This document shows, in pieces, positions 1 through 9,970 of a DNA stretch of 64,000 bases; the stretch's first letter is position 1, and each line of letters begins with the position of its first letter. The stretch is from Gemmobacter lanyuensis (GTDB lineage: Bacteria; Pseudomonadota; Alphaproteobacteria; Rhodobacterales; Rhodobacteraceae). The stretch is taken from assembly GCF_014652355.1 (NCBI RefSeq), contig NZ_BMYQ01000009.1, positions 62,001 to 126,000 of the forward strand, in the 5' to 3' direction. A model generated the notes under the pieces. It did not search any database. It saw only the letters and a program-made list of their open reading frames with translations, and was not told the DNA's origin. The position numbers were made by a program, and so were the translations under genes.

Positions 1-105
1 AAGATGATCATCGTCAAACGGGTCATGTGAACCTCACAGGGTCAGCGCGTCCGTGGAACAGATTGGCACAGGCCGCCCTGCCCCGCCTTGATCGGCATCA
101 AACGG

Positions 106-141
106 CAGAAAAGAAAAGGCGCGCCACGATGGGCGCGCCTT
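106..141 (-). terminator. Intrinsic terminator of ychF
   Basis: A perfect 10-bp inverted repeat (116-125 with 132-141) lies just downstream of the ychF stop codon. Read on the minus strand it is followed by TCTTTTCTG, a usable U-tract. The GC-rich stem with A/T closing pairs is typical of a Rho-independent terminator. Confidence 0.85.
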
Positions 142-166
142 GATCCTTGGGCCTGCGGGCTGTCGA

Positions 167-1264
167 TCAGCCATTGAACAGGAAGTGCAGCACGTCGCCG
201 TCCTTGACCTCATAGGTCTTGCCCTCGACGCGGAACTTGCCCGCTTCTTTGGCGCCCGCCTCGCCATTGCCGGCGATGTAATCGTCATAGGCCACGGTTT
301 CGGCGCGGATGAAGCCCTTTTCGAAATCCCCATGGATGACGCCAGCGGCCTGCGGGGCCAGCGTGCCACGGGTGATGGTCCAGGCGCGGGCCTCTTTCGG
401 GCCAACGGTGAAATAGGTCTGCAGCCCCAGCAGCTGATAGCCCGCACGGATCAGACGGTCGAGCCCGGCCTCGGTCAGCCCCATTTCCTCAAGGAACATC
501 GCGGCTTCGTCATCGGGCAGCTGGCTGATCTCTTCCTCGATCTTGGCGGAAATCACCACCGAAGCCGCACCCTGCCGCGCCGCCATTTCGGCCACGCGGG
601 CCGACTGGCTGTTGCCTTCGGCGGCTTTCGATTCCTCGACGTTGCAGACGTAAAGCACGGGCTTTGCCGTCAACAGCTGCAGCATCCGCCACTGCTTTTC
701 ATCATCCGCCGAAACCTTCACGGTGCGGGCCGGTTTGCCCGCATTCAGCACCTCTTGCGCGAGGGCAAGCAGACGGTCCTGATCGGCGCTTTCCTTATCC
801 CCGCCCTTGAGCTTGCGGGCCAGGTTCGCGCGGCGGCGTTCGATTGATTCCAGATCGGCGAGCATCAGCTCGGTCTCGATGGTTTCGGCATCGGCGACGG
901 GATCGATCCGGCCTTCCACATGGGTGATGTCGCCATCTTCAAAGCAGCGCAGCACATGGGCGATGGAATCGCATTCACGGATATTGGCCAGGAACTGGTT
1001 GCCCAGACCTTCGCCCTTGGACGCGCCGCGCACCAGACCGGCGATATCGACAAAGGTCATGCGCGTCGGGATGATCTGCTTCGACCCGGCAATCTCGGCC
1101 AGTTTGTTCAGACGCGGATCGGGCACCGCAACCTCGCCCACATTGGGTTCGATCGTGCAGAAGGGGAAGTTGGCCGCCTGCGCCGCCGCCGTGCGCGTCA
1201 GCGCGTTGAAGAGCGTCGATTTGCCCACGTTCGGCAGCCCGACGATGCCCATCTTGAAGCCCAT
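167..1264 (-). CDS. ychF: Redox-regulated ATPase / GTPase YchF (Obg family)
   Basis: This 365-residue protein has the full length of bacterial YchF. The P-loop GLPNVGKS is at residues 9-16, the DIAG switch motif at 73-76, and the NVEE nucleotide-specificity motif at 208-211. That last motif replaces the usual NKxD of GTPases and accounts for the ATP preference known for this family. The C-terminal TGS-like region ends in [10 protein letters not shown]. YchF proteins bind ribosomes and act in stress and redox responses in the cytoplasm. The ATG at 1264 follows an AAGGGGAA ribosome-binding site. It is transcribed alone and ends at the terminator at 106-141. Confidence 0.95.
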   Translation of the reverse strand: MGFKMGIVGLPNVGKSTLFNALTRTAAAQAANFPFCTIEPNVGEVAVPDPRLNKLAEIAGSKQIIPTRMTFVDIAGLVRGASKGEGLGNQFLANIRECDSIAHVLRCFEDGDITHVEGRIDPVADAETIETELMLADLESIERRRANLARKLKGGDKESADQDRLLALAQEVLNAGKPARTVKVSADDEKQWRMLQLLTAKPVLYVCNVEESKAAEGNSQSARVAEMAARQGAASVVISAKIEEEISQLPDDEAAMFLEEMGLTEAGLDRLIRAGYQLLGLQTYFTVGPKEARAWTITRGTLAPQAAGVIHGDFEKGFIRAETVAYDDYIAGNGEAGAKEAGKFRVEGKTYEVKDGDVLHFLFNG

Positions 1265-1375
1265 GGCATTCCCCTTTGCAAATTCCCGCCGCTTCTAGGG
1301 CCGGGCGCGCGGAATCGCAAGCGTGGCTTGGGAAAACGTGCCAACCTTGCGGAACAGAGCGCATGAGGGGCCACC

Positions 1376-1780
1376 ATGACCACACATCCCTATCTGCATT
1401 TTCAGGGCTGCTGCGCCGAGGCGATGGCGGCCTATGCCGAAATCCTGGGCGGAACCGATCTGCGGATGCTGCCCTATTCCGCCATGCCGGGGGGCGACGC
1501 GCGACCGGGGGCCGACGGACGCATCATGCATGCCGAGCTTTCGCTGGGTTCAGGCCGCCTTATGGCCTCGGACTTTCCGCCGGGCATGGAAGGTGACGCC
1601 CAGGCGGCCGTGTCGATCATGCAGGCCGCGCCCGATGTCGGCACCGCCTCGGGCTGGTTCGACCGTCTGGCCGAAGGGGGCGCCGTGATCCAGCCCTTTG
1701 GCCCCACGTTCTTTTCGCCGGGCTTTGGCATGGTGAAAGACCGCTTCGGCACCCATTGGATCATCTCGACCCCGGCCTGA
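1376..1780 (+). CDS. VOC-superfamily (PhnB/glyoxalase-like) protein
   Basis: A 134-residue protein with the two beta-alpha-beta-beta-beta halves of the vicinal-oxygen-chelate fold. It opens TTHPYLHFQGCCAEAM and closes with a KDRFGTHWIIS segment, both typical of PhnB/YjdN-type proteins (3-demethylubiquinone-9 3-methyltransferase-like family in older annotation). The substrate cannot be told from sequence. The start ATG follows GAGGGGCC. It is divergent from ychF, with about 110 bp between them for both promoters. Confidence 0.8.
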   Translation: MTTHPYLHFQGCCAEAMAAYAEILGGTDLRMLPYSAMPGGDARPGADGRIMHAELSLGSGRLMASDFPPGMEGDAQAAVSIMQAAPDVGTASGWFDRLAEGGAVIQPFGPTFFSPGFGMVKDRFGTHWIISTPA

Positions 1781-1879
1781 CCGGATTTTCGGGGCGATTT
1801 TCCGAGGCGCAGCGCGGGGTCTGTTGATTTCTGCGCCGCTTCACGGCACACCGGGCAGGACCGAGAGAGAGGACGCCCG

Positions 1880-2683
1880 ATGACCTGCCCCGCCACCCGC
1901 ATTGATGCAAAATTCGCCGCGCTGAAGGCCGAAGGCAAAAAGGCCTTCGTGGCCTATATCATGGGCGGCGACCCGGATTTCGACACCTCTCTGGCGGTGA
2001 TGAAGGGGATGCCCGCAGCGGGTGTCGACGTGATCGAACTGGGCATGCCCTTCACCGATCCGATGGCCGATGGCCCCACCATCCAGCTGGCCGGTCAGCG
2101 GGCGCTGGATCAAGGCATGACCATGGACAAGGTGCTCGAGATGGTGCGCGCCTTCCGTGCGGGCGATGCGACCACGCCGATCGTGCTGATGGGCTATTAC
2201 AACCCGATCTATTCGCGCGGCGTCGACCGTTTCCTGACCGAGGCGAAAGAGGCCGGGATTGACGGTCTGATCGTAGTGGACCTGCCGCCCGAGGAAGACA
2301 GCGAGCTCTGCATCCCCGCACAAGCCGCCGGGATCAACTTCATCCGTCTGGCCACCCCCACGACCGATGGCAAGCGCCTGCCCAAGGTGCTGCAGAACAC
2401 CAGCGGCTTTGTCTATTACGTCTCGATCACCGGGATCACCGGCGCCGCCGCGGCGCAGGCCGGCGATGTCGCGCCCGAGGTCGCACGCATCAAGGCCGCG
2501 ACCGATCTGCCGGTGATCGTGGGCTTCGGCATCTCGACCCCCGACAATGCCAAGGCGATTGCGGGGATCGCGGATGGCTGCGTGGTGGGGTCCGCCATCG
2601 TGAAAGAGATCGGCGCCGGCAAACCCGTGGCCGAAATCCTGTCCGGCGTGGCGGCCCTTGCTGCCGGGGCGCATAGCGCCTGA
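1880..2683 (+). CDS. trpA: Tryptophan synthase alpha subunit
   Basis: TrpA splits indole-3-glycerol phosphate into indole and glyceraldehyde-3-phosphate and passes the indole to TrpB. The 267-residue protein is a complete TIM barrel. The signature [15 protein letters not shown] contains E53 and D64, which correspond to the catalytic Glu49 and Asp60 of the enterobacterial enzyme. The C-terminal phosphate-binding loops (VGFGIST and VVGSAIV) are intact. A GAGAGAGGA ribosome-binding site precedes the ATG. No trpB or trpF is adjacent, so trpA is on its own here and must pair with TrpB made elsewhere. It ends in a strong terminator at 2709-2737 and converges on mraY. Confidence 0.96.
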   Translation: MTCPATRIDAKFAALKAEGKKAFVAYIMGGDPDFDTSLAVMKGMPAAGVDVIELGMPFTDPMADGPTIQLAGQRALDQGMTMDKVLEMVRAFRAGDATTPIVLMGYYNPIYSRGVDRFLTEAKEAGIDGLIVVDLPPEEDSELCIPAQAAGINFIRLATPTTDGKRLPKVLQNTSGFVYYVSITGITGAAAAQAGDVAPEVARIKAATDLPVIVGFGISTPDNAKAIAGIADGCVVGSAIVKEIGAGKPVAEILSGVAALAAGAHSA

Positions 2684-2708
2684 CCGCACGACCCAAGGTG
2701 AACAGAAT

Positions 2709-2737
2709 GCGGCCCCGGGCGGGCCGCTTTTTTCTTT
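2709..2737 (+). terminator. Intrinsic terminator of trpA
   Basis: Stem GCGGCCC/GGGCCGC (2709-2715 with 2721-2727), 5-nt loop, then TTTTTTCTTT. It is a textbook Rho-independent terminator 25 bp after the trpA stop. Confidence 0.92.
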
Positions 2738-2797
2738 GCGCGCGGGCTTAAAAAACGGGGCCCGAAGGTCCCGCCGTCCTGCCCTGACGCGCCCGGA

Positions 2798-3880
2798 TCA
2801 GCGCACCTTCAGCGTCGCAAGTCCGATCAGCGCAAGGATGAGCGAGATGATCCAGAAGCGGATCACGATCTGCGGTTCAGCCCAGCCCTTCTTTTCGAAA
2901 TGGTGATGGATCGGCGCCATCAGGAAGACCCGCCGCCCCGTGCGCTTGAAGTAGAGCACCTGAATGATCACCGATAGCGCCTCGACCACGAACAGCCCGC
3001 CGACAATGGCAAGCACGATCTCGTGCTTGGTGCAGACCGCAATCGCCCCCAGCGCGCCACCCAAGGCCAGCGACCCGGTGTCGCCCATGAAGACCGCGGC
3101 AGGCGGCGCATTATACCACAGGAAGCCCAGCCCCCCGCCCACCAGCGCGGCGGTGAAGATCAACAGCTCGCCCGTGCCCGGCACGAAATGCACACCCAGA
3201 TATTCGGTAAAGTCCGCCCGGCCCACGGCATAGGCGATCACCCCCAGCGTGGCGGCCGCGATCATCACCGGCATGATGGCCAGCCCGTCCAGACCATCGG
3301 TCAGGTTCACCGCATTGGCGGCGCCCACGATCACGATCATGCCGAAGGGCACGAAGAACCAGCCCAGGTTCAGCAGCGCATCCTTGAACAGCGGCAGCGC
3401 CAGCTGGTTCGTCAGATCCGCGGGATGGAAGCTCGCCGCCGCATAAGAGGCCAGCGCCGCGATCAGCAGCCCCAGCGCCATCCGCACGCGCCCGGACACG
3501 CCCTTGGTGTTCTGCTTGGTCACCTTGGCATAGTCATCGGCGAACCCGATCAGGCCGAAACCGATGGTCACCAGCAGCACGATCCAGACATAAGGGTTGT
3601 CGAGCCGCGACCACAGCAGCGTGCTGACCAGCAGCGCCGAAAGGATCAGCAGCCCCCCCATCGTCGGCGTCCCCGCCTTGGAGAAATGCGAGGCCGGGCC
3701 ATCATCGCGGATCGGCTGACCCTTGCCCTGCTTGCGGCGCAAGAGGTTGATCAGCGGCCGCCCGAACAGGAACCCGAAAACCAGCGCGGTAAAGAACGCT
3801 GCACCCGCCCGGAAGGTGATGTAGCGGAACAGGTTGAACAGGTCGCCGCCGTCCGAAAACTGCGTGAGGATATACAGCAT
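2798..3880 (-). CDS. mraY: Phospho-N-acetylmuramoyl-pentapeptide transferase MraY
   Basis: MraY is the multi-pass membrane enzyme that moves phospho-MurNAc-pentapeptide onto undecaprenyl phosphate to give lipid I. The 360-residue protein has about ten hydrophobic segments. The catalytic and Mg-binding residues are visible: D115-D116 (ADDYAK), the NLTDGLDG loop (N192, D195, D198), D267 (FMGDTGS), and the HHH motif at 325-327. The ATG directly abuts the murF stop (TGAATG), so translation is probably coupled. It is the last gene of the dcw segment here: downstream is convergent trpA rather than murD. Confidence 0.97.
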   Translation of the reverse strand: MLYILTQFSDGGDLFNLFRYITFRAGAAFFTALVFGFLFGRPLINLLRRKQGKGQPIRDDGPASHFSKAGTPTMGGLLILSALLVSTLLWSRLDNPYVWIVLLVTIGFGLIGFADDYAKVTKQNTKGVSGRVRMALGLLIAALASYAAASFHPADLTNQLALPLFKDALLNLGWFFVPFGMIVIVGAANAVNLTDGLDGLAIMPVMIAAATLGVIAYAVGRADFTEYLGVHFVPGTGELLIFTAALVGGGLGFLWYNAPPAAVFMGDTGSLALGGALGAIAVCTKHEIVLAIVGGLFVVEALSVIIQVLYFKRTGRRVFLMAPIHHHFEKKGWAEPQIVIRFWIISLILALIGLATLKVR

Positions 3881-5323
3881 TCACTCTGCCCCTTTGTCTT
3901 GTTGGGGGCTGGCCTGCCCCAATTTCCGCAGGGCGTCAACGATCAGACTGACCTTGATGCCCTTTGATCCTTTCACCAGCACAACATCGCCGGCATCGAC
4001 CAGAGCGCCCGCGCGGGGCAGCAGTTCAGCGGCGGTTTCGGCCCATTCGCCGCGTTTTTTCATGGGCAGCGCAGCATGCAGCGCCTTCATGCGCGGGCCG
4101 ACGCAATGCACCACCGCCACCGAGGTCAGCGCCGGGTGATCGGCAATGGCGGCATGCAGCGCCAGTTCGGTTTCACCCAATTCCAGCATGTCGCCCAGAA
4201 TGGCGATGCGGCGGCCGGGCTGGATGCGCCCCACATTGTCCTGCGGCCGCAAGAGCGAGAGGACCTCAAGGCTCGCCGCGACCGAGGCAGGGTTCGCGTT
4301 GAAGGCGTCGTCGATCAGGTCAAAGCCGATGTCATCCACCGGATCCGTGATGATGCGCTCGCGCTGGCCGCGGCCCGCAGGCGGCACCCAGCGGCCAAGC
4401 CCCTGCGCCGACAGCGCGGGATCAAGCCCCAGCGCATCCGCCGCCGCCAGCACCGCCAGAGCGTTGACCGCAAAATGCCGCCCCGGCGATTGCACGCGGA
4501 AAAGCCGGGCACCTTTGGGTGTTGCGGCCTGCACCGCGCTGGCCTCTTCGCCCCATTGGCCGCTGGCAATGGTCCAGTCGGCGCCGCTGTCGGCAAAGGT
4601 CACGGCGCGCAGGCCCAGCCGGGCGGCGGTATCGGTCAGGATGCCGGACACGCCAAGGCCCAGCGGCAGAATGGCCGTGCCCCCTGCCCGCAGCCCTTCG
4701 AGGATCGAGGCCTTTTCCCGCGCGATGCCTTCGATGCTCTCGAAGGAAAACAGATGTGCGGGCGCGACGGTGGTGATGATCGCCACATCCAGATCGGCCA
4801 TACGCGCCAGCGGCGCAATTTCGCCGGGGTGGTTCATGCCGATCTCGATCACCGCAATATCGGTATCCGCAGGCATCCGGGCCAGCGTCAGCGGCACGCC
4901 CCAGTGGTTGTTATAGCTCGCCTCGGCGGCATGGACGCGGCCCTGCCCGGCCAACATGGCACGCAGCATTTCTTTGGTTGAGGTCTTGCCCACCGATCCG
5001 GTCACGCCGATCACCCGCGCGGCCGTGCGGGCGCGGGCGGCGCGCCCCAGCGCCTCCAGCCCTTTCAGCACGTCGGGAACGATCAGCAGCGGGGCATCGG
5101 GGGCCACGCCCTCGGGCACCCGGCTGACCAGCGCGGCCGCCGCGCCCTTGGTCAGGGCCTGCGCCACGAAATCATGCCCGTCACGCACGTCCTTCAGCGC
5201 GACGAACAGGTCGCCCGGTTGCAGCGTGCGCGTGTCGATCGACACGCCGTGGGCCTGCCAGTCGCAGGGGGTCTGCCCCCCCGTGGCCGCAACCGCGGCG
5301 GCCGAGGTCCAAAGAGCCGTCAT
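3881..5323 (-). CDS. murF: UDP-MurNAc-tripeptide:D-Ala-D-Ala ligase MurF
   Basis: MurF adds D-Ala-D-Ala to UDP-MurNAc-tripeptide, the last cytoplasmic step of peptidoglycan precursor synthesis. The 480-residue protein has the three Mur-ligase domains: an N-terminal UDP-substrate domain, a central ATPase domain with P-loop GVTGSVGKTS (106-115), and a C-terminal domain with the DDAFNANPAS motif typical of MurF. Its ATG overlaps the murE stop by one base, which implies translational coupling within the dcw operon. Confidence 0.96.
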   Translation of the reverse strand: MTALWTSAAAVAATGGQTPCDWQAHGVSIDTRTLQPGDLFVALKDVRDGHDFVAQALTKGAAAALVSRVPEGVAPDAPLLIVPDVLKGLEALGRAARARTAARVIGVTGSVGKTSTKEMLRAMLAGQGRVHAAEASYNNHWGVPLTLARMPADTDIAVIEIGMNHPGEIAPLARMADLDVAIITTVAPAHLFSFESIEGIAREKASILEGLRAGGTAILPLGLGVSGILTDTAARLGLRAVTFADSGADWTIASGQWGEEASAVQAATPKGARLFRVQSPGRHFAVNALAVLAAADALGLDPALSAQGLGRWVPPAGRGQRERIITDPVDDIGFDLIDDAFNANPASVAASLEVLSLLRPQDNVGRIQPGRRIAILGDMLELGETELALHAAIADHPALTSVAVVHCVGPRMKALHAALPMKKRGEWAETAAELLPRAGALVDAGDVVLVKGSKGIKVSLIVDALRKLGQASPQQDKGAE

Positions 5324-6798
5324 CAGATCACCCCATCCAGTGCGGCCACGGCGATAGAGGCTTGTTCGACATCGTCAAAGGGGAAAATGTCACCCTTGAT
5401 GACCTGCCCCGTCTCATGCCCCTTGCCCGCGATCAGCAGCGCATCGCCCGGCTGCAGCGCATCGACGCCGCGCAGGATCGCCTCGGCCCGGTCGCCGACC
5501 TCGGTCGCCTCGGGGCAGGCTTGCAGAATTTCTGCACGAATGGCCGCCGGATCCTCGGATCTGGGGTTATCGTCTGTCACAAACAGAACATCGGCGTGGT
5601 CACGCGCAGCGGCCCCCATCAGCGGGCGCTTTGTCCGATCCCGGTCACCGCCCGCACCAAAGACCACCACCAGACGCCCCATGACATGCGGGCGCAGCGC
5701 CTGCAGCGCGGTGGCGATGGCATCGGGCGTATGGGCGTAATCGACAAAGACCGAGGCGCCATTGGCCCGCGTCGCCGCCAGCTGCATCCGCCCGCGCACG
5801 CCCGAAAGCTGCGGCAGCGCACGGAAGACATCGCCGGGCGGTTCGCCCGCGCCAATGGCAAGCCCCGCCGCCAGCGCCACGTTTTCCGCCTGAAAGCCCC
5901 CGATCAGCGCAAGCCGCACCTGATGCGGCTGCCCCTGCCAGAGATAGCGCACATCCTGCCCCGTCGCATCGAAGCGCTGCCCGGCAATGCACAAATCGCA
6001 ACCCGCATCATGGCCCACGGTGATCACCCGCTGCCCATGGGCGGCGGCAATCCGGGCGATCTCGGCCCCCTTGGCGTCGTTCATATTGACGACCGCCGCC
6101 GCATCGGGCGTCAGCACGCGGGTGAAAAGACCCGCCTTCGCGCCAAAATAGGCCTCGAAAGTGCCGTGATAATCCAGATGGTCCTGGGTGAAGTTTGTGA
6201 ACCCACCCGCGCGCAGCCGCACGCCATCCATGCGGAACTGGTCAAGCCCATGGGACGAGGCCTCCATTGCGGCATGGGTTACACCTGCCCCCGCGGCCTG
6301 CGCCAGCATGGAATGCAGGGTGATCGGGTCGGGCGTGGTATGCGCCGAGGGCGCGACCCAGGCGCCTTCCACTCCGGTCGTGCCGATATTGATCGCGGCA
6401 TGGCCAAGCGCCATCCAGATCTGCCGGGTGAAGGTGGCCACGCTGGTCTTGCCGTTGGTCCCGGTCACGGCCACCATGGTCTCGGGCTGCGCCCCGAACC
6501 AAAGCGACGCCGCCATCGACAGCGCCGCCCGTGGCTCTTCGGCAATTACCAGCGCGACGTGATCGGGCAGATCGCCTGCAAGGCGTGCACCCTCGGCATC
6601 GGTCAGGATCGCCACGGCCCCCTGCGCCAGCGCGGTGGCGATATAGCTTGCCCCATGGACCCGCACCCCCGGCATGGCCGCAAAGAGGAAGCCGGGCCTC
6701 ACTGCCCGGCTGTCCACCGCAAGCCCGGTGATCTGTGCCTCGGCCCCGCCCCGGGCGGTCAGGCCCAGCTGCGCCAGCGTTGCGATCCGATCGGCCAT
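5323..6798 (-). CDS. murE: UDP-MurNAc-L-Ala-D-Glu:meso-diaminopimelate ligase MurE
   Basis: MurE attaches the third residue of the peptidoglycan stem peptide. This 491-residue protein has the P-loop TGTNGKTS at 112-119 and, in its C-terminal domain, DNPR at 410-413 within a DDNPRSEDP context. That motif marks meso-diaminopimelate specificity rather than lysine, as expected for a Gram-negative cell wall. The ATG lies 30 bp downstream of the ftsI stop in the same operon, and the stop overlaps the murF start. Confidence 0.96.
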   Translation of the reverse strand: MADRIATLAQLGLTARGGAEAQITGLAVDSRAVRPGFLFAAMPGVRVHGASYIATALAQGAVAILTDAEGARLAGDLPDHVALVIAEEPRAALSMAASLWFGAQPETMVAVTGTNGKTSVATFTRQIWMALGHAAINIGTTGVEGAWVAPSAHTTPDPITLHSMLAQAAGAGVTHAAMEASSHGLDQFRMDGVRLRAGGFTNFTQDHLDYHGTFEAYFGAKAGLFTRVLTPDAAAVVNMNDAKGAEIARIAAAHGQRVITVGHDAGCDLCIAGQRFDATGQDVRYLWQGQPHQVRLALIGGFQAENVALAAGLAIGAGEPPGDVFRALPQLSGVRGRMQLAATRANGASVFVDYAHTPDAIATALQALRPHVMGRLVVVFGAGGDRDRTKRPLMGAAARDHADVLFVTDDNPRSEDPAAIRAEILQACPEATEVGDRAEAILRGVDALQPGDALLIAGKGHETGQVIKGDIFPFDDVEQASIAVAALDGVI

Positions 6799-6828
6799 GT
6801 CATCCCACCTTGCCCGTCCGCCGGGCGT

Positions 6829-8625
6829 TTACTGATTTTGGCTGACGGCTGTTACCCCATCGACGGCAGGAAGTTCAATCTCGGGACGCAGGCCCAGCAG
6901 GGGGGCGGTGCGGCGCACGACCTCTGCCGCCACCGGCACGGCGGTGTAACCGGCGGTGCGGCGCGGCTCGGTGCTCGAGGTGTCGACCGGTTCGTCCAGC
7001 GTCACGATCAGCACATAGCGCGGGTCATTGGCCGGGAACATGCTGGCGAAGGTGTTGATGACCTTGTCCTTGTAATAGCCGCCTGCACGGTTCGGCTTGT
7101 CGGCGGTGCCGGTCTTGCCGGCGATGGCATAGCCCGGCACCTGCGCGTATGAGGCCGTACCATGTTCCACCACGCCGCGCAGCATGGCGACAGACTGTCG
7201 CGCCACCCGCTCGGACAGCATCCGCGTGCCTTCCGGCGGGCCGGACCGCCGCAAGAGCGTGGGCTGCACGGCCATGCCGCCATTCGCGATGGTGGCGTAG
7301 GCGGTCGCCAGATGCATCGGGCTTGCCGAGATGCCGTGGCCATAAGAGGCGGTGATCGTCACGATATCGGGCCATTTCGCGGGCACCAGCGGCTTGGAGC
7401 TGCGCGCCTCGACCAGTTCGATCGGGGTGGGTTCGAAAAAGCCCAGCGATTTCAGGAAGGCCTGCTGCCGCAGCCCGCCCACCATCAGCGCAATATGCGC
7501 CGTGCCGACGTTCGAGGATTTTGCGATCACATCGCTGACCGACAGCAACGGGCCGTAGTTCTTGTTCTGGAATTCCTTGATCCGGTATTTGCCCCAGACC
7601 ATCGGGGCATTGGCATCGACCATGCTTTCCGGGTTCACGAGCCCCAGTTCCAGCGCCTGCGCCACCGCAAAGATCTTGAAGGTCGAGCCAAGCTCATAAA
7701 CCCCCTGAACCGCGCGGTTGAACAGCGGGCTGTCCGCCGGATCGCCCTTGACCAGCGGGTTCGGGCGGTCGTTCGGGTCGAAGTCGGGCAGCGAGACAAG
7801 GCTGATGATCTCTCCGGTCCGCACGTCCATCATGATGGCGGCGGCACCTTTGGCGTTCATCATCTTCATGCCGGTGTCGAGCACCTCGGTCACGGCGGCC
7901 TGCACGGTCAGGTCAATCGACAGCGCCAGCGGCTCGCCCGCCTGGGCCGGATCGCGCAGCCGCGCATCGAGAAATTTCTCAAGCCCGGCCGTGCCGATCA
8001 CCTCGGCGCTATGCACCCCTTCGGCGCCAAAGCTCGATCCGCCCAGAATATGGGCGGCAAGACGGCCATTGGGGTAAAGCCGCATTTCGCGCGGGCCGAA
8101 CAGCAGGCCGGGGTCACCGATCTCATGCACCTTCTGCATCTGTTCGGGCGAGAGTTTCTTCTTGATCCACAGGAAGCTTCGCCCATCGGTGAAGCGACGG
8201 TACAGCTCTTCCTCTTTCAGATCGGGGAAAATGGCGACCAGTTCCCGTGCCACCTTGCGCGGGTCCACCATGTCGCGGGGCTGCGCGTAAAGCGCATGGG
8301 TCATCAGGTTCGTCGCCAGCACGCGGCCGTTACGGTCGGTGATATCCGCCCGTTGTGCGAGGATCTGCGCGCCCGGCGCGGCCGAGCGCGGCTCCATCGG
8401 CTCTGATGCGGCCAAAAGCCCCATCCGCGCCCCGATCACCGTGAACGACACGAAGAAGGCAAGCCCCAGGAACAGCAGCCGCAATTCCGCGCGATGACGG
8501 GTCTTTTCGCGGATCGCCTCATGCCGGGCGCGCAGGTTTTCACGCTCGATATGATCAGGGTTTTCCCCGGCGGCGCGGGCCGACAGGATCCGGGCAAGGG
8601 GGCGCAGGGGGGTGCGGGCGGTCAC
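6829..8625 (-). CDS. ftsI: Division-specific peptidoglycan transpeptidase FtsI (PBP3)
   Basis: FtsI is the septal class B penicillin-binding protein. The 598-residue protein has a cytoplasmic N-terminus, one membrane segment near residues 48-68, a PBP dimer domain, and a transpeptidase domain. Its catalytic motifs are STFK (nucleophile S314), SSN (370-372) and KTG (504-506). Translation starts at a GTG that overlaps the ftsL stop (GTGA), so the two are coupled. FtsL, encoded just upstream, is its partner in the divisome. Confidence 0.95.
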   Translation of the reverse strand: MTARTPLRPLARILSARAAGENPDHIERENLRARHEAIREKTRHRAELRLLFLGLAFFVSFTVIGARMGLLAASEPMEPRSAAPGAQILAQRADITDRNGRVLATNLMTHALYAQPRDMVDPRKVARELVAIFPDLKEEELYRRFTDGRSFLWIKKKLSPEQMQKVHEIGDPGLLFGPREMRLYPNGRLAAHILGGSSFGAEGVHSAEVIGTAGLEKFLDARLRDPAQAGEPLALSIDLTVQAAVTEVLDTGMKMMNAKGAAAIMMDVRTGEIISLVSLPDFDPNDRPNPLVKGDPADSPLFNRAVQGVYELGSTFKIFAVAQALELGLVNPESMVDANAPMVWGKYRIKEFQNKNYGPLLSVSDVIAKSSNVGTAHIALMVGGLRQQAFLKSLGFFEPTPIELVEARSSKPLVPAKWPDIVTITASYGHGISASPMHLATAYATIANGGMAVQPTLLRRSGPPEGTRMLSERVARQSVAMLRGVVEHGTASYAQVPGYAIAGKTGTADKPNRAGGYYKDKVINTFASMFPANDPRYVLIVTLDEPVDTSSTEPRRTAGYTAVPVAAEVVRRTAPLLGLRPEIELPAVDGVTAVSQNQ

Positions 8626-8987
8626 GGCACTTGCTCCTCTCCAGCGGGCAGTTCGCCCGAAACATCGACGGGGGCGTTGATGTCAGGCAGGGGCAGGTCA
8701 GGCATCGGATAGGCAATCTGGCTGGACTGGCCGAATTGCTCCGGCTCCAGCGGCAAAAGGCCCAGACGGTCGAAATTGATGGTCGAAAGTTCGCGCAGCC
8801 GGTCGGGGCGGTTCAGATAGGCCCATTCGGCGCGCTGGATCGACAGCGCATCGCGCAGATCTGCGATTTCGGCATTCAGCCGGGCCACATCCTTCAGCGC
8901 CTGCTGGGTGGCGTAGTTTTCGGTATAGGCCCAGAATCCCAGCCCGATCACCGAGGCAAAGGTCAACAGATAGACGAGCGCACGCAT
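8622..8987 (-). CDS. ftsL: Cell-division protein FtsL
   Basis: A 121-residue bitopic membrane protein. One hydrophobic segment lies at about residues 4-21, followed by a short coiled-coil-like stretch (ALKDVARLNAEIADLRDAL) and a periplasmic tail. Size, topology and position between rsmH and ftsI identify FtsL, which forms a complex with FtsB/FtsQ and helps activate FtsWI. Sequence conservation in this family is low, so context carries much of the call. The ATG overlaps the rsmH stop by one base. Confidence 0.88.
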   Translation of the reverse strand: MRALVYLLTFASVIGLGFWAYTENYATQQALKDVARLNAEIADLRDALSIQRAEWAYLNRPDRLRELSTINFDRLGLLPLEPEQFGQSSQIAYPMPDLPLPDINAPVDVSGELPAGEEQVP

Positions 8988-9967
8988 CAGCGGCGTCCTC
9001 CTTTCTGGCGTAGCAGCGGCACGTCAATGGCCGCAAAGTCGAGCTTGTGCGCGGGCGCGGTGGTGCGAAGCCCCACCCGCAGCTTGGCCGAACGCGAGCG
9101 CGGGTTTTCGGCCAGTTCCACATCATCCGGGCCGACGGCGCGGCGGGTCAGCAGGGTGAAGCTCGGCGCAGGGCCGGCCTGCGTGGGCGCATAGCGGTTG
9201 CCCTGCGATTCCGTGGTGCGAGTTTGGAAGAACCGTTTGACGATGCGGTCTTCCAGGCTGTGGAAAGTCACGACCGCCAGCTTTCCGCCCGGTTTCAGCG
9301 CACGCTCCGCCGCGGCAAGCCCCTGTGCCAGCTCATCAAATTCGGCGTTCACCGCGATACGAATCGCCTGGAAGCTGCGGGTGGCAGGGTGGCTCTGACC
9401 AAATTTCGGGCGCGGCAAGCAGCTTGCCACGATCTCGGCCAGTTGCAGGGTGGTGGCGATGGGTCCGGCCTTGCGGGCCTCGACAATCGCCCGCGCGATG
9501 CGGCGCGAGGCGCGTTCCTCGCCGTAAAGATACAGGATGTCGGCCAGCACGGCCTCATCGGTTTCGTTGACCAGATCAGCGGCGGATCGGCCTTCCTGGC
9601 TCATCCGCATGTCAAGCGGGCCGTCCTTCTGAAAGGAAAAGCCGCGCTCGGCCTGATCCAGCTGCATCGAAGATACGCCCAGATCCAGCACGATCCCGTC
9701 CAGATCCTGCGCATAGGTATCAAGCTGCGAGAAGGTCCCCGCCACCAGCTGCAGCCGGTCGCCATAATCACCTGCCCAGGCCGCTGCCATCTGAAGCGCC
9801 AGCGGATCCCGGTCCACCCCGATCACCAGATCAGCACCTGCGGTCAAAAGGCCCCGCGTATAGCCCCCTGCCCCGAAGGTGCCATCCAGCCAGCGCCCCG
9901 TTACGGGCGCGCAGGCATCGAGCAGCGGCCGCAAGAGCACCGGAATGTGCGGTGCGCGTTCGGCCAT
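8987..9967 (-). CDS. rsmH: 16S rRNA (cytosine1402-N4)-methyltransferase RsmH
   Basis: RsmH (MraW) methylates N4 of C1402 in the ribosomal P site using S-adenosylmethionine. The 326-residue protein begins [12 protein letters not shown] and has the SAM-binding [11 protein letters not shown] loop. The [10 protein letters not shown] motif and the conserved [16 protein letters not shown] block near the C-terminus are also present. It starts 3 bp after the mraZ stop and overlaps ftsL by one base, the usual second place in a dcw cluster. Confidence 0.96.
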   Translation of the reverse strand: MAERAPHIPVLLRPLLDACAPVTGRWLDGTFGAGGYTRGLLTAGADLVIGVDRDPLALQMAAAWAGDYGDRLQLVAGTFSQLDTYAQDLDGIVLDLGVSSMQLDQAERGFSFQKDGPLDMRMSQEGRSAADLVNETDEAVLADILYLYGEERASRRIARAIVEARKAGPIATTLQLAEIVASCLPRPKFGQSHPATRSFQAIRIAVNAEFDELAQGLAAAERALKPGGKLAVVTFHSLEDRIVKRFFQTRTTESQGNRYAPTQAGPAPSFTLLTRRAVGPDDVELAENPRSRSAKLRVGLRTTAPAHKLDFAAIDVPLLRQKGGRR

Positions 9968-9970
9968 GGC

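Noticed and set aside
1-30. Possible C-terminal tail (KMIIVKRVM then stop) of a gene entering from the left on the plus strand.
   Set aside because: Nine codons in one frame are too few to support a gene, and nothing about the residues identifies a family.
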